From the NCBI GenBank assembly GCA_026315105.1, contig CM048745.1, forward strand, positions 282,515,747 to 282,579,746: 64,000 bases of DNA, read 5' to 3'. Positions 32,001 through 41,742 of the stretch are shown one piece after another (within the stretch, counting starts at the first letter, position 1; each line of letters starts with the position of its first letter). The stretch comes from Locusta migratoria. Its lineage: Eukaryota; Arthropoda; Insecta; Orthoptera; Acrididae. A model generated the notes under the pieces. The model saw only the letters and a list, made by a program, of their open reading frames with translations, had not been told where the DNA came from and made no database searches. The position numbers were made by a program, and so were the translations under genes.

Positions 32001-33448
32001 AATATGTTTTTCCGTCGCTAAAAAAATTCGTCTCACATAGTTTTTCATGTATTATAACATATCCAAATTTCATAAAAATCGGAGAGTGACACTTGGATAG
32101 GTTTCCTTGTCAGTCGCTACGGCAGCGGCTTTGTGGCTCTGAGGTGTGTGTTGCTGTTGCGTCTGACGCCCCCCCCCCCCCCCAATGACTAACGGAACTA
32201 TTTTCGGATAACATCAGTTATGCTGTAGACGTGTATTCCTGCATAGTAGCATGTAACCGCAATATCATTATACCCCAAACGAGACAAAAAGGTTGTTTTC
32301 ATCAACTACAACATTCGGAAATAAAGAGAAACTACGGAACGAACAACGTTTTTATTGCAATGTACAAAACTGAATGTTACCATAAAGCAAAGTATACATC
32401 GGAAAGTAACAACATTATTCCCAAAGTATTCGTTGGCGGCATTGTAATTGCAATGTATTGTTAAAATATCATTGACGCATTGTAGATCGAGTCGAGTTCT
32501 TCTATCAGATATCAGGTTTTCTGCCGCACTGAAAGTGCGTTCACTAGCTGCATTTGAGGCGGACATACAAAATACTCCTTTTGCCGAAACAGCTAGCTTA
32601 GGAATGAGAGTACTGTTGCGTTTCCACCATTCAAGCGCGCAAAGTATTCCAGTACCTGAGAGTGATAAGAGGAATGTATATAAAATACAATCATTTCCTC
32701 GTTAAGACGGCAAGTAACACCTACCACTAAACCGGCGCTAACAGTCCACAAAATGGGAACAAGAAAGAAAGAAAGAACGATCATGGAAAACTCATTTAGT
32801 AGATGATCTTAGCAGAGAAACTTCATATTAATCACATATAATAATCTGTATGGTAAAGTACAAAATGCGAAACTAAATGGCTAGTTCAACTGGATCAAGA
32901 AAACAGCTTTCGAACCACCCGGGAAAGGAAACAATTCCAAATTTCGCAGTCAGGATGTATTCTCTAGCGTTTAGTTTGCTCCTGACGCTCGACTTCACTC
33001 GACATAGTATTGCGGCGGGCGACCGAGTGGCGAGCGGGCAGTGTGGACGGTCGGGCCGGTCGAGCGTGCGCCGCTGAACGAGCGTGGAGGAAGTCGAGCG
33101 CAGCCATACGCCTTCCCGCAAGCTGCAGTACCGACACCTGCCGGACTGTCAGAGAACGACGTGTATAACGCGATTCGAGCGAGCAACCGAGCGAGGTGCA
33201 GACCTCTAGTATGAGTATCTCGCACGCCGATCTCTGGTAGCAGCTGTTAGTTGAACTCCTTTGGTGCAGGTGTCAGCACGGAGCAGGCGGCCCGCGCGCT
33301 GCGCAGCGTGTCTCGGCAGGCGCGGCTGGGCCGCGTGCGCGTCAGCGCCTGCTCGCTGTTCGCTGTGGACGCCGGCCTGCTCACCAGCGCGGCAGCCACA
33401 GTCGTCACCTACGTCATCATCCTGCTGCAGTTTGCCGGCACCCACTGA
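22078..33448 (+). CDS. Gustatory-receptor-like 7TM chemoreceptor GR-2 (exons 22078-23098 and 33270-33448)
   Basis: Second paralogue, predicted 399 aa (1021 + 179 nt), a 7tm_7 receptor expected in chemosensory neuron membranes. The ATG at 22078 has G at -3 and G at +4; the upstream in-frame GTG at 22048 is not a eukaryotic start. Shared hallmarks with GR-1 are NFITLLVSLQF in TM4, SLNNMYAVPI, EADRTSTLAEE and TYVIILLQF at the C-terminus. The donor is AAGG|GTAAAT and the acceptor TTTGGTGCAG|GT; the intron is phase 1 and 10,171 bp. That intron carries hAT, foldback, Tc1, 5S-SINE, solo-LTR and MITE insertions. A PIF/Harbinger element ends 54 bp before the ATG and a hAT ends 61 bp before exon 2. The reading frame is intact. 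Confidence 0.88.
23276..23607. mobile_element. hAT MITE, 332 bp, with 8-bp TSD
   Basis: Termini CAGTGGCGGACTAAG and CTTAGTCCGCCACTG are perfect inverted repeats. Exact TSD CCTCCATC at 23268-23275 and 23608-23615. No coding capacity. It lies in the GR-2 intron 178 bp after the donor. Confidence 0.93.
23730..25640. other. Possible decayed hAT host of the foldback element
   Basis: TAGTGATGGGCAGTTCGG at 23733 resembles a hAT end. Related stretches with GTCGAC or GACTCG motifs lie on both sides of the foldback (23780-23860 and 25020-25090) and at 25570-25600. No matching right terminus was found. Confidence 0.25.
23937..24996. mobile_element. Foldback element with about 300-bp inverted repeats
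   Basis: The left arm from AGGTCCAAAAAAGTTGCAGG through CTTTTAAGAGCCAAAAAACC to about 24200 returns inverted from about 24660 to TTTTTTTGGACCT. Arms are AT-rich, non-coding and roughly 85-90% alike by eye. No TSD was found. Confidence 0.8.
25972..26418 (+). mobile_element. Tc1/IS630-type transposon remnant, right end
   Basis: Begins inside the same transposase as the 3494 copy (CAATTCCATGGCTTCCACG) and runs to the right end GTAACACTCTA, followed by TA. It gives the 3' half that the 3494 copy lacks. Confidence 0.75.
26425..26690 (+). mobile_element. 5S-rRNA-derived SINE (SINE3-like)
   Basis: The head matches 5S rRNA: GATCACAGAAGTTAAGCAAC holds the A box and CTCTTGGATGGGTCAC the C box of the internal Pol III promoter. 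The body then runs GAGTGCGGGGCGCTGACCAC, shared with 3115-3400, to a T-rich end. Confidence 0.82.
26771..28470. mobile_element. Inverted-repeat element of unknown family, split by the solo LTR
   Basis: The left arm (GGAACATCATCAACTC, then after the LTR GACGTCATATTTTAATGAG to about 27475) returns inverted at about 28262-28455 (CTTGAGAAAAAAATACATGA on the minus strand). The 0.8 kb between holds overlapping minus-strand frames (27697-28047, 27990-28223) with no recognised domain. TSD not resolved. Confidence 0.55.
26788..27273 (+). mobile_element. Solo-LTR-like element, plus strand, 486 bp
   Basis: Starts TGTGGTGTCGCAC and ends GGGATACAAAA. 5-bp TSD AACTC at 26783-26787 and 27274-27278. A second copy lies inverted at 29389. 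GTGGCGACGAGG near its end is common around gypsy-type LTR/primer-site junctions, so the exact LTR end may be ambiguous. Confidence 0.75.
28471..29388. other. Intronic DNA with unclassified minus-strand open frame
   Basis: The minus frame 28234-28884 (216 codons) runs out of the inverted-repeat arm, so most of it is repeat sequence. A Cys/His-rich stretch (SNSHCLSHVIISPCADWLPG) is not a domain I know. I make no functional claim. Confidence 0.3.
29389..29866 (-). mobile_element. Solo-LTR-like element, minus strand, 478 bp
   Basis: Reverse-oriented copy of 26788-27273. On its own strand it starts TGTGGTGTCGCACAAG, has a TATA box (CTCTATATAAAC) and ends GGGATACAAAA. TSD TCTTA at 29384-29388 and 29867-29871, different from that of the other copy. 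Confidence 0.78.
30470..30718 (+). pseudogene. CR1/Jockey-like LINE ORF2 C-terminal fragment
   Basis: The plus strand codes AGYLEDCTKEAAYTTLVHP and ILEYWCALWDPHQVG, then IQRRAAHFVLSRF. This is the post-RT region of non-LTR retrotransposons and matches the 49985-51560 element. It breaks off where a SINE 3' fragment begins. Confidence 0.7.
30719..30791 (+). mobile_element. SINE 3' fragment fused to LINE
   Basis: Only the last 73 bp of the main tRNA-SINE (AGTTTGTAAGTTTAGGGACC to ACATTTGAACATTTTTT). No TSD visible. Confidence 0.7.
30856..31330. mobile_element. Candidate MITE with GTTTACA-containing inverted ends
   Basis: Left CACTACGTTTACATG and right CTTGTAAACGGGGTG are inverted. Several GTTTACATG and AACCGG motifs repeat inside. 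No TSD resolved. Confidence 0.45.
31516..32098. repeat. Foldback repeat nested in the hAT
   Basis: CAAGTGTCACTCTCCGATTT near 31517 returns as AAATCGGAGAGTGACACTTG ending near 32096, with further inverted similarity (ATGTTATAATACATGA against TCATGTATTATAACAT). Confidence 0.75.
32306..32640 (-). pseudogene. hAT transposase C-terminal (hATC) fragment
   Basis: The minus strand reads LEWWKRNS, IPKLAVSAKGVFCM, then SASNAASERTFSAAENLISD and RRTRL. This is the hAT dimerisation block (SxxxSERxFSxAG...R). Upstream catalytic DDE parts are missing. Confidence 0.85.
33270..33448 (+). CDS. GR-2 exon 2 (TM7, TYVIILLQF signature)
   Basis: Codes SRQARLGRVRVSACSLFAVD and then TM7 with TYVIILLQF, stopping three residues later at TGA 33446-33448. 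It aligns column by column with the last exons of GR-1 and GR-3, and the phase-1 entry after GGTGCAG matches. The preceding 61 bp run up to the end of a hAT element, leaving little native intron next to the acceptor. Confidence 0.9.
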
Positions 33449-33674
33449 CCGCAGCTCCTCCTCTATCTGTGACTGTAATCTATTATTCCAAGTACATGTT
33501 ACTGTATGCACTGCTTACCAGAGGATGAGCTTTCCAATCTATGCCAATAGTTAACTAGGTCCATGTTCCACACATCCTTTTTTGCCAGAAATGTTAACAA
33601 TGTGGAGGAATCTGTAGGCAGATTGTTCCAAGTACTCCACCGACTTGCCATAGGATGGATGGTACAGATGCCAG

Positions 33675-33860
33675 AGGGAAGGAAGCTTGGAGCTTAACGT
33701 CCCGTCGACAGCGTGGTCATTAGAGACGGAGCTTACACTCGGGGTGTTTGGGTAAGGATGTGGAAGGAAATCGGCCGTGCCCTTTCAAAGGAACCATCCC
33801 AGCATTTGCCTGAAGTGAGTTAGGTAAATCACAGAAAACCTAAACCTGGATGGCCAGAAT
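33675..33860 (+). repeat. Dispersed repeat (SINE-like)
   Basis: Contains TTAACGTCCCGTCGACAGCG and AAATCGGCCGTGCCCTTTC, a repeat I recall from many insect genomes. No Pol III boxes were defined here. Confidence 0.5.
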
Positions 33861-34338
33861 ACAGATGGCAGAGGTGTGTTGTTAACGTTCCACATCCCCC
33901 CTGTGCCAGCTGCAGTAGTATAGGCGACGGGATAGATGGTGTGCGACGATTAACGTGCAACCAGTGGCGTATGTGGGCTATCAAAGGTATCACCGAAGTC
34001 CATATCTAAAGCAAGCCAGAAATTAAGAAACAATATTAACAAATATGGCTATAGAAGCCAGTTTCTGTCATGAAGAATTAGTGCGTAGTGTGGAATATGT
34101 CTCGTTCGCTTCATTCCAACAGTGGGAGAACAGAGCTTTTGATGGTCACTGCCGCAGCCTTCGCTAAGGTGTGGGGAAGGGAGGGGAGGGGTGGGGTGGG
34201 GTAGTGTGGCCAACAGCACAGGCGAAGGGTTTGGAATCCCTCGTAGCAACACAAGCACGATTGCTTCTGAAATGTGCTGAATAGACACGACTCACTCTTG
34301 ACAAACCCCACATCAGTTTAAAGCAACAGATGTATTGG

Positions 34339-34698
34339 TTAAAATTGGAAGACCAGCTTTGGCCACATTTAAACCTTTATTTTTTTCATATTACAGATAG
34401 ATTTCGGTCAGTGTCTGACCAACTTCAGCGCTAGAGTCCAAGCCCTATGGGCCCACAAAAACTTGCACTTTGCATGTTAACATAAGATAGGAAGTACATA
34501 TGAAGGATGTCAATGATCATGATTGACATCTTTCATATGTACTTCCTATTTTATGTTAACATGTCAAGTGCAAGTTTTTGTGGGCCCACAGGGCTTGGAC
34601 TCTAGCGCTGAAGTTGGTTAGACACTGACCGAAATCGATCTGTGATATGTAAAAAATAAAGATTTCAATGCGGCCAAAGCTGGTTCTTCCAATTTTAA
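34339..34698. mobile_element. Snapback MITE, nearly perfect 360-bp palindrome
   Basis: Left arm from TTAAAATTGGAAGACCAGCT returns as AGCTGGTTCTTCCAATTTTAA. The arms, including TGGGCCCACAAAAACTTGCA, meet at TGTCAATGATCATGATTGAC near 34518. No open frame. Confidence 0.88.
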
Positions 34699-35760
34699 TA
34701 ATTTTAATGTCGTCGCTCTGCACCAGTCTCCAGATGGAGTCATCTACATGTAGATGTATTGGTGTTATTTATTTCATAGTGTGCTGTGTACTTTGACAGT
34801 TCTCAGTGCTAATTATTCAAAATGGCTAGGCAATGTGTAATTAAAAAGTTATTTGGATTCTTCATGCGTGTATATGTAACTTTTGTATAAAACATTTTTT
34901 TCGTTTTATTATACATGGCGCTGTAATAGACAAAATAAAAATGTGGAGATTATTGAAAAACGGTAATATCTCAAACAAATACACATCAGATCAGGAAAGT
35001 CAGAGTACAGTTTTTCATATTTCTGTTAATGCTGTCTCGTGTGATCTCCCACAATCGAATGAAACACAAACTATGATCATGCTTTCAGTTCGCAGCCACA
35101 CAGTTTGTTGTGTTTCAGTGATTCGGACTGTACACAACTCAACGCAAATGTTCCCTGGTGTTAACGATTGCAGAGAGAGAGAGAGTTGATAACATTTCCT
35201 GTCCCCCTCAACGTTTTAACATTTACCAGTAACCGTTTCTTCGTTTGTTGCTAATTTCTTGAGATATTGGGCACGGCCACTATCAAATTCTTGGAAACAA
35301 CGCAAGATATCAATTTTTTCTTAGCATTTGTTTCTCCAAACAACCTTAGAAAGTAAGCAGGTAGTGATAGCCCAAGTTACAAACCAAGCATATGCCAATG
35401 CGTGCAGCATCATCGTGAGCTGACGCCATAAGAACGGAACATGACGGTCAGTTTCTGATGGATGTTAATTGCGATTTCGGGAGAGGATGTCACAGTCCAC
35501 AACAAATGAATCCCTACTGTTCATGACCAAGACTGGCAGCATCTGGAAGAGGAGGAAGAGTGCAACAAAACACAGATCACTTCAACACAGGACTTTCTAT
35601 ATGTGTGTGACAGTCCACAATATGTAGTAACATGGGTTCCATGGGGATGTAAGCCAGTTCCACACACAGTTGGCACAACAGCTTGCCAGTCACTATGGAC
35701 AATGTAGTTTCATCAGACTAATTCAATATCAACAGCTTGATGCTGATGGGAGGCCACGTG
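34699..35760. other. Intergenic DNA
   Basis: No supported gene. 35400-35760 may belong to the Tc1-type remnant that resumes after the SINE, but no catalytic motif is visible. A short (GA)n lies near 35172. Confidence 0.4.
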
Positions 35761-35952
35761 GCCGGCCGCGGTGGCCGAGGGGACTGAGGCGCGCCAGTCA
35801 CGGTCTGCGCGGCCACTACGGTCGGGGGTTCGAATCCCCCCTCGGGCATGGATATTTGTGCTGTCCTTAGTATAAGCTAGTTCATAAGTAGTTTGTAAGT
35901 TTAGGGACTGATGACCCCGTAGTTAAGTCCCATAAGCTCTACAAACATTTTT
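35761..35952 (+). mobile_element. Full-length tRNA-derived SINE (well preserved)
   Basis: Starts GCCGGCCGCGGTGGCCGAGG (box A) with box B GGGGGTTCGAATCCCC. TSD GAGGCCACGTG at 35750-35760 and GAGGCCACATG at 35953-35963, one mismatch. The best template for the family in this window. Confidence 0.92.
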
Positions 35953-36149
35953 GAGGCCACATGTGTGGCACAAACCACACTAACTGATGGCTGCCACCTG
36001 CGAAGCAGGTATCGTTCAACACGGTGGTAGCTGTGGTATGGTATGGAATGCTTCCTTTTTTGTTCTACAGTCAACCTTGACTGGTTCATGATACGGTGAT
36101 CTGCTCGACCTCATATCCACCCATTTTTGTCCTTCCAACACTGACGCTT

Positions 36150-36420
36150 GTGCTGTGTTTACAAACGAATATGCACTGGTATATCGCTCCCACGCCACCT
36201 CGTAATGGTCCTACAAACATGCATGGGCCGTCTAAAACTGAAAAGGCCGCCCCATAGCCCATAATTCAACCACATAGAGCATATATGGGATGTCATCGAA
36301 CGTAGGCTCCATGTCATGGGTCCAGACCACAATTGGCTGTCATTCTGCAAACAATTTGATGTCCGCTGTAGCACGAAGAGTAGCAGGGACATTTAGATAC
36401 TTTCGTGGCGTGTCGCTGCA
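36150..36420 (+). pseudogene. Tc1-type transposase C-terminal fragment
   Basis: The plus strand reads NHIEHIWDVIERRLHVMGPD, the NPIEHxWD block of Tc1 transposases. The preceding DDE core is scrambled. Confidence 0.6.
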
Positions 36421-37527
36421 GTCTGCAGGACCGCATGCTGTTACATGCCTATCCCATCACCTTTTCTAAGTCAGTCTACTTTTAAAAACTTTAGGACAGA
36501 TTTGTCACACCAAAACAAACAGGAAAGGTAATTTAAAAATCTCAAGTCTTTTCCGTTTTATTAATGAAACTTAACAATTTAACAAACTTGAACGCAGCAA
36601 CACATAAAGTCACAGGGAACATTTTTCTCTGCTTCCATCTAAGGGCGCATTCACTCATCAAAACATGGACTATGCATCCATTCAAACGGTTTGTTTCAAA
36701 TGCTTTAGGTGACTCCCATAACATTTACATGGAGAATTTCTGCATCGTGGTGGTTTACTGCATTAAGCGTTTTAGGTGCCACCAGATAATATAATAGGAA
36801 AGAGTGAGGTCATGTGTAGGCAATGGAATGGGCTGTCCTCTAGCTATTCACCTGTTACAGTAGATACCAGCCAGTGCATATCGAACACACAGACTGAAAC
36901 GTGCTGAAACTACATCACACATAAACTACACGTTTCTACACGCTGTCGGAAACTACAGTTATAGTAGGAATTTGCCATTTATTACTGTCTTTTTCGCATT
37001 TATTCATGTACGCTAATCTGAAATTGTTTGAAATTTTTAAGGTTCTGAGAACTGCTCCTATTTCTGTCAGTTTAAGATCCATTAACTGATTCTTTTGTGA
37101 AATAAAGTAAGTGTATTTTTAACTTAACGTGGATCTGATTCAGTAGTTAGATCCCCCATTTTTCATTATATATTGGTGGGTATTCGTTTGTCAAGAGGCC
37201 AGATCTCTTTCAGGGCACATTTCAGTAACTGTTAGGAGGGTCTGACAATCCACCCCTTCCTTGTACTCCCCATTTCCCACATATCTGCACCTCGCAAATC
37301 ACCCAAGCCGACTAACCCTCGTAACCTGACAAGTCCATAATCACTCCGTATTCTAGATCGTCAAGTGTGTGCTACTTTCGAATTTTTGGAAAGCAGGCTT
37401 CCCTGATGTAAGTGACCTACTTTAAAACTCGTTATCTTGGATGACCCGAGTCTGAAGTCGCGAGTTCGATCCCCAGAGCGAGGCATCTTCCTACCTGGGT
37501 GCGGTGCCTGCAGTGTTATACCTGTGT

Positions 37528-37725
37528 TGAAATGTTTGTGGGACTTAACTACGGGGGACTTAACTACGGGGTCATCAGTCCCTAAACTTACAAACTACTT
37601 ATGAACTACTTACGAACTAGGACGGCACAAATATCCATGCCCGAGGGGGAATTCAAACCCCCAACCGTAGTGGCCGTGCAGACCGTGACTGGAGCGCCTT
37701 AGTCTTCTCGGCCACCGCGGACGGC
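37528..37725 (-). mobile_element. tRNA-derived SINE, minus strand, with internal duplication
   Basis: Exact TSD TATACCTGTGT at 37517-37527 and 37726-37736. GGGACTTAACTACGGG is duplicated in tandem near 37541-37573, unlike other copies. Confidence 0.87.
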
Positions 37726-38261
37726 TATACCTGTGTGCGGCATTCGGTGTGTACGATTCTTCGCACGCTAGTAGCAGGACCTGATTTCTAATACCAGTGC
37801 GGCGACTAGCTTCGGAGTCGGGTCATGCAAAATACATGGCACATGGCTAGGACAGGTACAGATAGTAGGGAGGCAATTGTTCCCTGAAGTGGCCCTTATA
37901 TCCTTTTTACAAAAGGGAAGTCTTGTGCCAAGATGTATGTAAGTGAAGGGGGAAAGGAGAGTGGGGGAGGGCAACGCGAAGGAGATGAAAGCAGGGTGTC
38001 GAGGAGGGAGAAGGTCAATTATGGTTGGGTGTGAGAGATGCTGGATTTTATGTTGAGGTGGATGATGGAGCAAGCGGCGAGAGCGCCCTTTTGGAGGCTT
38101 TGGAGACGTTGGAGGGGATGTATGTTTTGTAGTGCAGCTTTTAAATTATTTTTTTTTAAATTTATTTATTGGTAATTTTGATACACCATACTGGGGCATG
38201 CTGGCAGCAGCTTCAACGCCGCTATTCAGCCGAGTGACGTAAATAACAAGGCGACTTTTAT

Positions 38262-38918
38262 GAAATGGTGAAATAGAAGAGCAACTGAATCGAATGGACA
38301 GTGTATTGAAAGGAAGATATAAGATGAACATTGACAAGAGTAAAACGAGGGTAATGGAATGTAATGTCAGAAAATCAGGTGATGCTGAAGGTATTAGATT
38401 AGGTAATGAGACAATAAAAGTAGTAGATGAGTTTTGTTATTTGGGTAGTAAGATAACTTCTGATGGCCGAAGTAAAGAAGACATACAATGCAGAATGGCT
38501 ATGGGAAGAAAAGCGTTTCTTAAGAAGCGAAATTTGTTAACATCCAATATTAATTTAAATTTTTGGAAGTCCTTTCTGAAAGCATTTGTCTGGAGTGTAG
38601 CACTGCATCGGAGTGAAATGCGTACGGCAAGGAGTTCAGATAAAAAGAGGATAGAAGCTTTTGAAATGTGGTGCTACAGACGAATGATTGGTTGGACACT
38701 TTCTGAGACAGAAAGGAATTGTCAACTCAGCATTAGAAGGAAGTGTGTGGGGTAAAAATCGTAGAGGGGAGACCGAGGGACGAATACAGTAAGCAGATTC
38801 AAAAGGATGTACGTTGCCAAAGTTATTCTCAGATGAAGAGGCTCGCGCAGGACAGGGTAGCGTGGAGAGCTGCATCAAACCAGTCTGCGGACTGAAGACC
38901 GCAACAACAACAACAAAG
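38262..38918 (+). pseudogene. RTE-like LINE, ORF2 C-terminus and 3' end
   Basis: Codes GRYKMNIDKSKTRVMECNV, EFCYLGSKITSDGRSKEDIQ and RIEAFEMWCYRRMIGWT. It ends AGTCTGCGGACTGAAGACCG with a CAA-repeat tail. 5' truncated, with a deletion after the WCYRRM block. Three further pieces of this family are in the window (40845, 62268, 63640). Confidence 0.8.
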
Positions 38919-39740
38919 AAATAGAAGAAAAATGTAATATAAAAACGTTGAAGAATGGCGAATAAAATAACGTTCCAAACTGATTAAGACATACACATAT
39001 TCTGATTTAAAATTGCCACGGTGGCGAAAAACACAGTGATGTCAACACTGTCCACAGACGACGAAACGGGAGCACTTATAAAATACATGCCAACACTTTG
39101 TTCTGCTGAAGCGGCGTTTGCTGACCTTTTAAAAGACGATGTGACACCACAAGACACTTGAACGAAAATGACTGGAGTGCAGCTCTTGTGATCGGTGATG
39201 TAACCTGGATTGCGCACTACACTTCATAGAATAAAGGTCAACCATGGTGAGACACATCACTAAAACTACTGACGAAAATTCGAAAAAGAACATTCGAGAT
39301 GGAAAATCCTTGCCAAGGGTTTTTAGGGACAAAAAACGCATTCTTCTGTCTCTCTTTCTGCGAAGACGAGTGACATAAAATGCCGAGAGGTACTGTGGAT
39401 CGTTATTAGAGCTTACGTTCGCTATTCAGAATCGTAGCAGGGACTGCCTTGTGGAGGCGTCGGTCTGCTTCACGAAGCCAAACCCCACGTCGCGCCAAGA
39501 GCAAAGACGGGATTTTATTGTATCTTCCACTAATCAGCCCTGGCTTAGCGCCATAACATTTTCATCCGTGTTCAAAACTGAAGGAATTTCTTGGTGAAAA
39601 GCGGTCGGAAAAATGTAAGTTGAAGGAAACTATTTCTAACTGTTTTATCGGTCAGGCGGCAGAGTTCTTAGACGCTGGGATTCAAGAGCTGGTGTTACGA
39701 CTTGGCAAATATTGTAATATTCGTAGTGCCTATGTTGAAA

Positions 39741-39772
<32 letters not shown>

Positions 39773-40548
39773 AAAAAAATGTACATATTTTAGTTTGTGA
39801 TACAATTTTCGTTCATAAACAAAGTTTCGCTTAATCCGTTACAAATCGTTTCGTCCTCAAAAACCGTCCTCATGTTACACAACTCAAGTGTTTCATTACT
39901 GCTGCCAATTCTATATTATGCTGTGACCTTTTGTTTTAGTACTTCTCCTACAAATGCGTTCCAGTTGTACATTATCATCTCCCTTTACATACTGAATTAT
40001 CAATTCATTATCCTCATACATTTTCACTGCCTTTTCATCTTTAGCTTACGACTGAGCAATTCACAGTATCTCAATCTCTACTTCAGTTTTCTACTCATAA
40101 GGAATCCTACTCTCGTTATTTTATTTCTGCTGTGGTTGATAAGATATATGTGTGATCATAAACTCATATCATTCTATTCGCCTTCACTAACCCCCTCCCC
40201 CCGCCCCACCCCCCGCATACTACTTCTAAATTGGGCCTTTGCATTTCCTTTTACAGATTTTCCAGCTTCTTTACCGGTTTCTAAGTTCTGACATTCCATG
40301 ATCCAGTAACATTTGCCAATTAAGTGATCACGACACAATTCAATTGAGGGCACATGTTCTCGTATTCACAATATGCGCCTTTAGTGCACTGATTTCCATT
40401 ACTGTATGCATCGTCATGCCATTCTTCTGCGTTGTTAGAGGCAGTTTCCAGGCCTCTGATCTCTTCCACCCTCTTTGACATTGGCGTTGGCAGAACAAAG
40501 GTACTTACTTGCCATAAGTCTTCGAGCGCCATTGCTGATGATTTTTAT
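38919..40548. other. Intergenic DNA
   Basis: No supported gene. An A-rich tract (39739-39779) is the most obvious feature. The 164-codon frame at 39797-40291 is T-rich and without a domain; it may be antisense repeat. Confidence 0.4.
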
Positions 40549-40800
40549 TCAGAATTTAAGCGGTATCTGGGTTCGAATCTGGGACCTAGGACGTTAAAGA
40601 CGCTACCACTAGATCATAGTGTACAATTACTAAAAACAATAAATCAACGTCCAGAAATATATTTTGTCTCGATTATATATAAAAGATAGTAAATTGAAAG
40701 AGAGGCTTTGAATTAAAATTTGTGTGACAACCAGCGGGGATTTGTACCCGGGATCTCCTGCTTACTAGGCAAATGCTATAACCACCTTTTTTCTTTCTTT
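40549..40800 (-). mobile_element. Two short tRNA-like SINE pieces, minus strand
   Basis: 40549-40615 reads on the minus strand TGATCTAGTGGTAGCG and AGATTCGAACCCAG, box A and B like. 40685-40800 carries CGGGTACAAATCCCCGCTGG followed by a TTTTAATT body, shared with 43395-43450. Confidence 0.5.
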
Positions 40801-40844
40801 GAACTTCATTTTGATTTACAATACATTTAAATGCACAACATTAG

Positions 40845-41222
40845 AGCTTGTTAAGGAGTAGTTCAGACTGGAAGAGGTTACAAGCTTTTGAAATGTGGTG
40901 CTACAGAAGAATGCTGGAGATTAGGTGGGTAGATTGCGTAACTAATGAAGAGGTACTGAAGAGAATTGGAGAGAAAAGGACCAAAGGAAGGGATAGATTG
41001 GTAGGACACATTCTTAAACATCAAGGAATCGTAAATTTGGCATTAGGGGGAAGTGTGTGGCGGAAAAATCGCAGATGGAGATCAAGAGACGAATATAGTA
41101 AGCAGATTCACATGGATGTGGGTTGCCGTTCTTATGAGGAGATGAAGATGCTTGCTCAGGATAGAGTAGGGTGAAGAGCTGCAGCAAATCAGTCTCCGGA
41201 CTCAAGACTACAACAACAAGGA
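40845..41222 (+). pseudogene. RTE-like LINE 3' fragment
   Basis: Codes LQAFEMWCYRRMLEIRWVDC, VTNEEVLKRIGEKRTKGRDR and SYEEMKMLAQDRVG. Ends TCAAGACTACAACAACAAGG. Same family as 38262. Confidence 0.8.
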
Positions 41223-41742
41223 ATACGCATACCATCAGAAAGAAAAAGGCAAAAATAACAACAAAGATATTACAAACATCATTAACTGTTATAATTGTCA
41301 ACAGTTTTGCCCTTATTATTTTCATGTGGTCCTCAATAATCTGTTCCAAAATGGTGTACTGATAACTGTACATCTACCCATGGCCGCCATCTTTATTGTG
41401 AATATTAAATTGTTGATAAATGCTTGTGGACTACTGCATTCCAAATATTTATCGCTTTGGATTACAGTTCTGGTTGATCATTGTATGATCCACATGGACT
41501 CGGAGTCTTTATTAGTCGTTAATCATCATTATACGTGTTGCACTGTTGCAGATGCATACTTCCGCATTAAGCCACCATGACCTAATCGATATGATACGGC
41601 GACTGAACGTACTCTCCTAAGGAACGTCCCCCTCCATAAAACAAGCTTCAGTTCTGCCAGGTTCCCCTATATAAACATTGCAAAAGGTTGCTGAGGTGCT
41701 ATTCCTCTATTGGAGAGCCTCGGAAATGTTGATATGTATTTA

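Larger units (their letters stand above)
31339..33208. mobile_element. hAT-superfamily transposon, 1870 bp, with 8-bp TSD
   Basis: Ends TAGAGGTCTGCA and TGCAGACCTCTA; exact TSD GTATGAGT at 31331-31338 and 33209-33216. Both subterminal regions are dense in CGAGCG/CGCTCG motifs (31365-31460, 32985-33195). A hATC dimerisation-domain fragment lies at 32306-32640 on the minus strand. It ends 61 bp before GR-2 exon 2. Confidence 0.92.

Noticed and set aside
35761..35860. tRNA gene candidates at each box A/box B head (also 10624, 14839, 43395)
   Set aside because: Heads cannot fold a full cloverleaf with an anticodon arm, and they continue into the shared SINE body with TSDs.
39797..40291. 164-codon plus-strand frame with hydrophobic residues
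   Set aside because: T-rich composition gives spurious Leu/Ile/Phe stretches; no receptor motif, no TYhhhhhQF, no splice context.
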